This document shows positions 1 through 6,525 of a DNA stretch of 10,032 nt, piece by piece. The position numbers and the translations under genes were made by a program. Position 1 is the first letter of the stretch, and every line of letters starts with the position of its first letter. Under the pieces are notes generated by a model. It saw nothing but the letters and a program-made list of their open reading frames with translations, made no database searches and was not told the origin of the DNA. This DNA is from Spirogloea muscicola (lineage: Eukaryota; Streptophyta; Zygnematophyceae; Spirogloeales; Spirogloeaceae), in assembly GCA_009602725.1 (NCBI GenBank), contig WELB01000173.1, forward strand, positions 1 to 10,032. The letters run 5' to 3'.

Positions 1-31
1 AAACCCTAAACCCTAAACCCTAGACCCTAAA
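1..31. repeat. Telomere repeat tract, plant type (CCCTAAA)n
   Basis: Three perfect AAACCCT units are followed by one variant unit (AGACCCT) and a final AAA. Read outward, this is the TTTAGGG telomere of land plants and many green algae. It marks the left edge as a true or nearly complete chromosome end, with the C-rich strand 5' as expected for a left end. The tract is very short, so the assembly probably lost most of it. The degenerate last unit lies on the inner side, where variant repeats are usual. Confidence 0.96.
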
Positions 32-64
32 GTCTGCCAATATGACTAAGATAACAGTGTGTTG

Positions 65-379
65 TTAGTACCCACGAGTGAGTACATGCAAATTCGACAA
101 GCTAACTTGGGGAGCCAGAGCGCCCCCATGGAAGCCGGTGGCCTGACCTAGAGCATGCCTAGCACGCTTACGAATAGCCAGTGCTTGCTTGTGCTTGTGC
201 AGACTAAGCGAAGGCCGCATTCTGTGAGGTGCAACTACTGGCTGCGGAATGCTCGAGTGGCCCAAGCTGCTTCCCCGACTTGGAAGACGCGCGTCGAGCA
301 GGTGGGCCAGACGCTGGATGGGTGAGGACTGCGTCATGCCAGAGCGACCTTGGATTTCCAGAGCGCACAGATAGAGCAA
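65..379 (-). pseudogene. Retroelement ORF fragment (C-terminal end) next to the telomere
   Basis: This minus-strand open stretch matches the C-terminal part of the longer copy at 1374-2252. Both share the block SRG(S/G)SLGHSSIPQ, then RMR(P/L)SLSL and APQVSLS, and both stop at the same codon after VLTRGY (TAA here, TGA there). The match can be followed at protein level to about base 365, where CALEIQG here faces CAMDIYG there. The two copies differ by one whole codon in the SLSL-to-ALA stretch, so the frame is kept. An in-frame stop lies a little upstream (about base 400) and no reverse transcriptase is present, so this is a 5'-truncated remnant. Its coding 3' end points at the telomere, and only about 33 bases separate its stop codon from the telomere repeats. 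Identification as a retroelement rests on the longer copy. Confidence 0.6.
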
Positions 380-497
380 AAGCGAGTGCAGGCAGTGAGG
401 CTACTGAAAGGTCAGCGCCAGAGCAAGAGGCGGCGGAGGTGGCTGTGTGACGGTTTGACGGTCCCGCCATGCAAGAAGAAGTGGCTCTCGAAAGCAG

Positions 498-530
498 AAG
501 AAAGTGCTTGCCCATTGAGAATAGGGGCTG
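498..530 (+). repeat. Short dispersed repeat, copy inverted to 2350-2382
   Basis: The reverse complement of this segment matches 2350-2382 at 30 of 33 positions counted by eye, and all three differences are transitions. A partial third copy (aagaagtgcttgctca type) is at 655-671 in the same orientation as this one. The copy at 2350-2382 contains the ATG chosen as the start of the glycerol-3-phosphate dehydrogenase gene. Confidence 0.7.
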
Positions 531-543
531 GAAAAGCCAGCCC
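525..543. repeat. Stem-loop, family copy 1
   Basis: GGGCTGG pairs with CCAGCCC across a five-base loop (AAAAG), giving seven perfect pairs, and an A-rich run follows. It overlaps the end of the dispersed repeat at 498-530. Related stem-loops are at 584-605, 828-846 and 1002-1020. Confidence 0.7.
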
Positions 544-583
544 AAAAAAGAATGAACAGAGTACGATAAGGGGGGCAGGGGAA

Positions 584-605
584 GGGCTGTGAAAAGCCAC
601 AGCCC
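584..605. repeat. Stem-loop, family copy 2
   Basis: GGGCTGTG pairs perfectly with CACAGCCC across a six-base loop and is followed by GAAAAGG. Against copy 3 the stem differs at two positions, and both partner bases have changed so that pairing is kept. Confidence 0.65.
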
Positions 606-827
606 GAAAAGGATTCACAAAGGTTTCAAGGGGGCCCCATGACGGAGGGGGCCTAAAGAAGTGCTTGCTCACGGAGAAGACATCTCCGGGTATAAGAAAC
701 ACATGTAGGCCAAATGGCCAAGTACACAGGCAAGCACATCTAAAGATCTACATAACCTACAGCAGATTGACCCGCTCAATAACCACGGGTCAAAACATTA
801 AGGTCACTAATCGATGCATGAATACTA

Positions 828-846
828 GGGGCTGGCAAAGCCAGCC
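828..846. repeat. Stem-loop, family copy 3
   Basis: GGGCTGGC pairs perfectly with GCCAGCCC across an AAA loop. It lies immediately beside the B repeat at 850-912. On the minus strand it comes just after that repeat, where the 3' end of a retroelement copy would be. Confidence 0.7.
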
Positions 847-849
847 CGG

Positions 850-912
850 AAAGAATGGACAATGTCCAAAGCCAAAGAAAGAGGTGCCGAAATAGGACTA
901 CATTACTGAACA
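850..912. repeat. Subtelomeric repeat B, copy 1
   Basis: This segment (AAAGAATGG, then CAATGTCCAAAGCC, then GTGCCGAAA) recurs at 1177-1240 with few differences. Read on the minus strand it follows a short remnant of the VLTRGY-stop motif at about 937-952, so it looks like the tail of a severely truncated retroelement unit. Confidence 0.7.
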
Positions 913-1001
913 CAACAACGCCCTGGGGAAGCTCAGTACCCGCGAGTGAGCAACATCAGGTCGGAGTACCTCGTGAAGGAAGAGCTCGCCCTAGCGAAGA
1001 G

Positions 1002-1020
1002 GGGCTCGCAAAGCCAACCC
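1002..1020. repeat. Stem-loop, degenerate family copy 4
   Basis: GGGCTCGC faces GCCAACCC across AAA. Two pairs of the stem are lost, but the sequence, loop and following CCCAAAA show it belongs to the family at 525, 584 and 828. It lies directly beside repeat C copy 1, again on the side that is 3' on the minus strand. Confidence 0.5.
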
Positions 1021-1025
1021 AAAAT

Positions 1026-1174
1026 GAGAGGAGGCGCGCGGGGCGCATGAAATGAAATGGAGGCCAATCTAAGCCGATACATTGTTCAGGCAGAGTCTAG
1101 GCAAAACTAAATAGGGCTACATAATACGGAGACCTAGATTAAGGTGCCTAAGGTGACATCAGTACCCACGGGTG
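1026..1174 (-). repeat. Subtelomeric repeat C, copy 1 (putative retroelement 3' untranslated region)
   Basis: This segment is roughly nine-tenths identical by eye to 1241-1390. On the minus strand it begins with the last codons and stop of the retroelement ORF (CACCCGTGGGTACTGA type, near 1160-1174) and continues with what would be the 3' untranslated region. Only these last few codons remain, so the unit is extremely 5'-truncated. The small plus-strand frame open in copy 2 is broken by a stop here, which argues against plus-strand coding. Confidence 0.7.
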
Positions 1175-1176
1175 AA

Positions 1177-1240
1177 AAAGAATGGCCAATGTCCAAAGCC
1201 AAAGAAAGAAGTGCCGAAAGAGGACTACACTACGAAGCAC
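1177..1240. repeat. Subtelomeric repeat B, copy 2
   Basis: This is the second copy of the segment at 850-912. It sits exactly between repeat C copies 1 and 2, giving a tandem C-B-C arrangement with a period of about 216 bases. The stem-loop that follows B copy 1 is missing here. Confidence 0.7.
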
Positions 1241-1390
1241 GAGAGAAGGCGCGCGGGGCGCATGAAATGAAATGGAGGCCAATTCAAGCCGAAACATTGT
1301 TTAGGCAGAGTCTAGGACAAACTAAATAGGGCTACATAACACGGAAACCGAACGCAAGGTGCCTTAGGTGACATCAGTACCCACGGGTGA
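1241..1390 (-). repeat. Subtelomeric repeat C, copy 2 (3' end of the longer retroelement copy)
   Basis: On the minus strand this segment starts at the end of the long ORF fragment (stop codon at 1374-1376) and runs on as its presumed 3' untranslated region. It matches repeat C copy 1 almost throughout, including CGCGGGGCGCATGAAATG and TAGGGCTACATAA. No poly(A) or target-site duplication is evident. Confidence 0.7.
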
Positions 1391-2252
1391 GCACAAACAA
1401 ATCCGACAAGCTAACTTGGGGAGCTGGAGCGCCGCCACGAAAGCGGGAGGCCTGGTTTAAAGCACGCCCTGCACGTTGATGAAGAGCCAATGCTTGCGAG
1501 CGCTGCAAACTAAGTGAGAGCCGCATTCTAAAGTTTGCAACTAAGGCCTGCGGAATGCTGGAGTGGCCCAAGCTGCCCCCCCGACTTCGACGACGCGCAC
1601 CAACCAGCCGGGCCAGATGCTGGATCAGGGAGGACCATTTTACGCCGTAGCCTCCGTAGATATCCATGGCACACGGATTAAGATGGTCCCCTCGGGGATG
1701 GTCCTGGTAGTGCCGCTCCTTGCGCTCCGCGCTGGACGTGGCCCAGCCAGACACGGTTGACGTGGGTGCACCAGCCTTGTACGCATCGATCAGTACCACG
1801 TTCAGGAGCAGACGAGGCCCACCGCCTCGGGGGGGGTGGCGATCACGTCCAGACGCAGCACGTATGGCTTGCCGCGCCTTGAGGAGATTGGCATGATGCC
1901 GGACACCTCCATCGCCGGATGATACCCCGCCTCTCGCACAATTCCAAACATAGTGTCCCTGAGTAAGTCGTGGGAGGCAATGCGCTCACCCCCCTCAACA
2001 CGTCTCAGCATATGAGCAGCTAGATCGAGCTTGTCATCGGCAATGTGGCGCCACTCGCACTGGCGGATGCCAGCCAAGCATGGGGGGGGAGGCCGAGGTG
2101 GTGGTGGAGCGCTGTGCGAAATAGGCTGCCTGTGAGTGGAGGGGACTCGATATCGGCAGAGCGTTTAGCCACTCAGACGCGCCCGGGGAGCTGATGGGTA
2201 AGGAGCCGGGTGAGGCCACGCACGAGAGGGTGCAGCGTGAAGCGCTGAGCAG
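1374..2252 (-). pseudogene. Decayed retroelement ORF, C-terminal part with endonuclease-like domain
   Basis: Three minus-strand frames together spell the C-terminal region found after the reverse transcriptase in a widespread group of eukaryotic retroelement proteins. In order they carry a stretch like GPGASAWL (here SSPGASEWLNALP), a damaged zinc-knuckle-like area (QCEWRHIADD, then AAHMLRR), GGERIASHDLLRD, a basic-acidic core (LRLDVIA, then NVVLIDAYKAG), CAMDIYGGYG, and the tail RMRLSLSLQRSQALAL. The frame changes once in or near the G run at 2082-2089 and once in or near the G run at 1829-1836. The second break is what separates LDVIATPP from LLLNVVLID. No reverse transcriptase is visible upstream, where an in-frame stop lies at 2253-2255. 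I recognise the family pattern from memory; the exact retroelement class (LINE-like) is inferred. An alternative is a domesticated nuclease gene with sequencing errors in the G runs. Confidence 0.55.
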
Positions 2253-2349
2253 CTACGGAGGTGTGTCAGAGCGGCATGCAAGGCCCCCACAAGCGGCAGG
2301 GGTTTGGGGGTTTGTTTGGGAAGACGGCGGGGGTCATCCGTCCTTTTGG

Positions 2350-2382
2350 CAGCCCCTATCCTCAATGGGCGAGCACCTTCTT
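2350..2382 (-). repeat. Short dispersed repeat, inverted copy of 498-530
   Basis: This segment matches the reverse complement of 498-530 at 30 of 33 positions. It lies at the 5' edge of the dehydrogenase gene and includes the ATG at 2365-2367. Some protein-level likeness continues past the nucleotide match ([12 protein letters not shown] here, FSMGKHFLLLSRA in the other copy), so the shared segment may be longer and diverged. Confidence 0.65.
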
Positions 2383-5300
2383 GCTCTTGGGGCCCGAGGG
2401 CGAGCTGGCAGGATAGCCGACAGGCGCGCTCGGGCAGCCGGGCCGAGCCGGCGCCGNCCCCTCCCCGACCCCGCCGCCGCCGCCGCCGCCCGGCCGGTGT
2501 CGCGGCACGGCAAGGCGGCGTGGGAGGCGCTCGTCCGCTGGTCCCGCGGCGTCCAGTCCCTGCTCCGCCGCTCCGACGACGACGCCCTCCTCACCACCAC
2601 CAAGGTGGGCCTCACGGCGTGGCCGCCCTCCAGCTGGCGGCGCGCTGAGCGCCCTCGCGCTCTTGGCCCGCACGACGCCCTGCACACCACCCTGCGCGCA
2701 CGCAAGATGCTCTCGAGTGGCTGAGAGAGGCCAGCCCGAGGGTGTGAGCCCAGCAGCGACGCGAGCAGCACCGCAAGGAGGGGGCTCAGCGGGGCAGCGG
2801 CAGCAAGTCCTGCCGTTGCCACCACGGCGGGTGTTGCACACTTGCGCTGACTGCGAAGCCAGACTGCACTGCACTTGCGAGACTCGACCAGCCGCTGCGG
2901 CAAGCGGGGCAACGCTTGGGCCGGGGCCTTCGCTGCTATGTGGTCCGCACCAGGATGGCGAGAGCAAGCATGGGAAGCATGCGCCCAATCTGGCCTGACT
3001 GCAGTCATCAGGCCGAGGGCCGGCGGCTGCGGTCCTTGAGCTGCAGTGTGGCCTGGGCCCTGTTGTGATGCAGGTGGCAGTCTTGGGCGGAGGCTCGTTT
3101 GGCACAGCTATGGCAGTGATGCTTGCACGCAACAAAGTGGACATGGACGTTGTCCTGCTGCTCCGCGACCAGGCTCTGTGTGACTGCATCAACCATGAGC
3201 ACCTTAACAAGTGAGGATGCAGCCCAGAGTCGAGAGGCCGTTGGCGCCCATGTCTGAGGGTCGTTGCTTCATGTGAAGTCAAAGCTTCACTCCACCACAA
3301 GATGCTCGTTGCCTGCGTCGGCTTCTCTCACAGCAGGGCATTGACGCTCACCACGTAGCTCATTCAGTTGCCTAGGGTGCAGCACATCTGAACATCCCAA
3401 GGGTCACAAATTTTCAGGAAGAGAATCGGTACACGGACTTAGGGATCTGTGTGGAAGGATGATGGGCAAAGTTGCAGACTCCAAGGTTGCCCAATGCTTG
3501 AAGCTATGACAGGAGGAGCAGTCTGTTGTAGTCATGCATTTCTCATTTTTTTTGGAGCCAATGATGGTCGGGCAGGAACTGCTGCCTCCTTGGGCCGCTT
3601 GTTTATGTAGCAGGATACTTAAGCTTGCCACTTCTCCAACATTCCTAATGCTCCTGCAGGAAGTATTTTCCACGACACCGACTGCCAGACAACGTGCGGG
3701 CTACTATAGATGCAAAGGAGGTCCTCCATGGTGCGCAGCTGTGCATCCACGCTCTTCCTGTCCAGGTGTGCTTAGCATGGGTTGCGCTACGGGTCACAAG
3801 TGAACATTGGCCGTCTGGCTGGGTGGTGCTGCTCCCAAATTGTGTGCTCGGATTTGTAGCTGGGTGGCTGCTTGCCTCCCACTGAGCCAGTGCGCTCACA
3901 CATGGCCAGCTTGTGTCGTCTCATAGAGCCTTCAGTTTCTGATCAGCATGGGGCTTCCACTGTGGGCTTGCGATGCTCACAGCAGCCGACTGCGCGGCTT
4001 GGTTGCAGTCAAGTGCTGCTTTCCTGCGGGGAATTGCGAAGCATGTGCCACCAAGTCTTCCGATCGTCTCCGTCAGCAAGGGCTTGGAGGTTGACACCCT
4101 GGAGATGATGTCGCAAGTCATCCCCCGTGCGCTGGACAATCCTCGACAGCCCGTGGCCGTCCTGTCAGGCCCATCGTTCTCCGTGGAGTTGATGGAGCAG
4201 CTGCCAACAGGTCCACTAAGCGTCAGCTGCTATCCGCTGCCAGCCCCGACTGTGCTCTTCCAGGAGTGTGTGGGGCTCCTGGTCAGTCTGCTAGTGCGGT
4301 GTAGCAAATGTAGGAGCCGTAGTCTCTGCTCCGAAGACACCAGGGCATTCCCCTGCAGGTGCTGATAGATGAATGTCAGTCAGCAATCAACAGGTTTGCT
4401 GCACTAGCCAGGTCTCAAACGTGGTGCAGCTGGTATACTCTTCTGTGCAGCCATAGTGGCAGCTTCAAAGGACAAAGACCTGGCACGAAAAGTGCAGCAG
4501 CTGCTGGCCTCCCGCTACTTGCGTGTCAATACCACACAGTGAGCTCCTCCTTTGCTGACATGTTTGCTGCACGTTCTGGCATTGCCTGCTGAATTTCTTT
4601 GCTGCATCTACCTGTCCAATCTCATCCTGTATGCTGGTCAGCTGGGGCGTGTTGGCATGTCTGTGGTCTCATCACCAGGATAATGTTGTGCTCAATCACC
4701 ACCTTGTCTTCCACCAGAGACGTGGTAGGCGTTGAGATGGCAGGCGCCCTGAAGAACGTTCTGGCCATAGCAGCTGGCATTGTGGAGGGGATGGAGCTCG
4801 GCAACAATTGCATGGCCGCACTCGTCGCGCAAGGCTGCTCCGAGATTCGGTGGCTTGCAGAGAAGGTGATTGCTGCTTTGCCCAGCCAACCCCCTCGCAA
4901 CAGCATCAACAAGGTTGCACTGCGAGGCAAATGGCATCACTATGACATTAGGTCATTGATTATTGGCTCAGCGACATCATGGGGTTGTCCTCTTGCCCTC
5001 GTGTATAGCATTCTGTTCAGAGCACCTCTCCTCATATATCTCAATGCGAGTGTAGATGGGAGCCAAATCTGCAACATTGGCAGGGCTGTCAGGTGCCGGC
5101 GACATCATGCTTACATGCTTCGTGAAGCTGTCTTGCAATCGTTCTGTGGGGGTTCGCCTCGGCTCTGGCGAACATCTTGAAGACATACTGGCCTCAATGA
5201 ATCAGGTGCAAAATGCAGTGTAGCTTGCCAGGGTGCTTGCTATATTTCCGAATCTGCGTGACCCTCTCCTAGAGGTGACACTTCCTTGGGCAGGTCACAC

Positions 5301-5633
5301 AAGACCTTGGTGGTCCTGTCTAGGTTGCTGAAGGAGTTGCTACGGCTGGCGCAGTCATCGCCTTGGCCCGCAAGTACCGAGTTCAAATGCCGGTGCTGAC
5401 AGCTGTGGCTCGTATTCTTGACGACGAACTCACACCAAAGAAGGCTGTTCTAGAGCTGATGAGTCTTCCCCAGGTGTCTCAGTCTAAAACCTCATACTTG
5501 CACAGATTGTGGGCATTTGAGTCGTGGTCTGCTCGCTTCCTGACAAGTACTTCATGCTGCTGCGCAACATTCTCAAGGGCCTCGCTTCTGGTTCCTTCTG
5601 TTTGCGCCTGCTGTACAGGTCGAGGAGGTCTAA
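2365..5633 (+). CDS. Glycerol-3-phosphate dehydrogenase (NAD+), plastid type, nine exons
   Basis: This enzyme reduces dihydroxyacetone phosphate to sn-glycerol-3-phosphate with NADH, supplying the backbone for plastid glycerolipids. Exons: 2365-2604, 3074-3210, 3660-3765, 4009-4210, 4451-4538, 4718-4865, 5056-5205, 5324-5473 and 5619-5633. All introns are GT-AG and all phases close, giving 411 residues, close to the Arabidopsis plastid enzyme (about 420). Residues 1-45 are rich in Arg and Ala with few acids, like a transit peptide. The helix [12 protein letters not shown] follows, as in plants. Residues 81-92 are the NAD fold ([12 protein letters not shown]). Then come SVSKGLE (182-188), SGPSF (214-218), [10 protein letters not shown] with the catalytic Lys270, GLSGAGDIM (317-325), [11 protein letters not shown], and the C-terminus SLPQ-VEEV. 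The ATG at 2365 lies in a repeat and one base in exon 1 is unknown (2457), so the first 45 residues are uncertain. No fused phosphatase domain is seen. No promoter motif is recognised. Confidence 0.93.
2457..2490. repeat. Ambiguous base and CCG microsatellite in exon 1
   Basis: Base 2457 is N, and a pure CCG trinucleotide run covers about 2471-2490. In the dehydrogenase frame the run encodes a poly-alanine stretch between the presumed transit peptide and the conserved helix [12 protein letters not shown]. The surrounding 200 bases are strikingly GC-rich compared with the rest of the window. Both features make base calls here unreliable, and the upstream frame could be wrong by an indel. The frame after the run is fixed by the conserved helix. 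Confidence 0.8.
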
Positions 5634-6525
5634 GGAGTGGAAGGACTAGCTCGCAGCCTCTCTCCAGAATCCTGTTGAAGTGCACTGGCAAGAATTAGGG
5701 CAGCAGTGGCTGTGATTTGTCCTATTCCTTCTCTGTCAGATTGGCAAATGAATACAAACGAAGGCTAGGCTCTAGCGTGTCAAGAACTGATCGTGAGAAC
5801 ATGTTGCACATTGTAGTGCACCACCCGGCACAATCCCCACTAGCTAAAAGCCTGAACCCGAGCTGCTTTCTTCAGCAGCGTTGTAGACAGTTCTGGTCAG
5901 ACTGGTATCTGTCAACAGAGTAGCTTCCTCTGCCTGACAGTGGTGCCATGCCTGGGTTCGCCACTTAAGATTTATCAATGGTTTTGAATTTGTGCGCGCG
6001 CCTGCTCCTACTACTTTTGTTGAACCACTCTCGTGGTTGGCCAGAAAGTTGATGTGCCCAAACCTCCCGTTGTGTAGCGACGTAAAGTCTGGAGATGTTT
6101 TAAGCTTGTCCTGGTCTTGCAAGACCTTCAGCAGATAAACTCATTCTGGACCTACTCGGCAAGTCAGCCCTTGCAGCACTGAGACTACATCGGTGATGCT
6201 CATGGCAATGACTGACGAAGCCGGTGGCTCCACAGGAGATGCGTCTCAATAGTGACTCGGTTGTCGGTCAATGTACAACACTTGAGGGTTGACTCCTCAT
6301 CTACATGAAGCAGTGGCCCAAACTACCTTGCTTGCCAACGATACAGGTTGCGGTGGGCATCTATGCCTCTTTGACAAGCAGCTAAAGTTTCGCCTAGCTG
6401 TGTATGAGAAAAGATAAGTAATGTCTTACCAGTAGGCGCATGCCTGCCAAGTTAGCTCCAACCAGGAGATGCAGCACCCTTCTCGGCTAGTAGCTAAATC
6501 ACAAGCAACACCCTTCACTGAGTTC
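5634..6525. other. Convergent intergenic region, no gene recognised
   Basis: This gap lies between the stop codons of two convergent genes and must hold both 3' untranslated regions. I find no conserved ORF, tRNA or repeat. The TGTAA polyadenylation signal common in chlorophycean algae is absent on the plus strand, and its complement TTACA is absent for the minus-strand gene, so the poly(A) signals are not identified. Short open frames inside show no recognisable protein. Confidence 0.6.

Larger units (their letters stand above)
381..848. other. Subtelomeric non-coding stretch with stem-loops and a short repeat
   Basis: I find no supported gene here. The stretch contains two perfect stem-loops (525-543 and 584-605), the start of a third (828-846), and a 33-base segment (498-530) that recurs inverted at 2350-2382. 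A shorter relative of the same segment lies at 655-671. A six-pair stem, CGGAGA...TCTCCG, with a five-base loop, sits near 673-689. Short open frames on both strands are not conserved between repeat copies and look like chance. Confidence 0.5.

Noticed and set aside
665-1055. Small plus-strand ORFs between the repeats
   Set aside because: They cross repeat boundaries, differ between copies and resemble no known protein.
1144-1329. Small plus-strand ORF in the tandem repeat
   Set aside because: The matching segment in the other repeat copy has an in-frame stop, and the conserved coding signal next to it is on the minus strand.
850-1390. CRISPR-like or satellite array
   Set aside because: The repeats are few, long and unequal, and they correspond to ends of retroelement copies. 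There are no uniform spacers, and the window is eukaryotic.
2194-2724. A 176-residue plus-strand open frame as a gene of its own
   Set aside because: Its part from 2365 to 2604 is exon 1 of the dehydrogenase, ending at a GT donor that joins in phase to the NAD-binding exon. The rest is retroelement-side sequence and intron.
3068-3210. ATG at 3068 as the dehydrogenase start
   Set aside because: It sits across the intron 1 acceptor (GATGCAG before GTGGCAGTC). Starting there would drop the conserved [12 protein letters not shown] helix and any transit peptide, while the upstream exon joins in phase.
2334-3300. Long minus-strand open frames (224 and 312 residues) opposite the dehydrogenase 5' end
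   Set aside because: They lie antisense to conserved exons in GC-rich DNA, contain the N base and show no recognisable domain.
5634-6525. A third gene between the two convergent genes
   Set aside because: Open frames are short, no splice-joined conserved protein could be built, and the region is of the size expected for two 3' untranslated regions.
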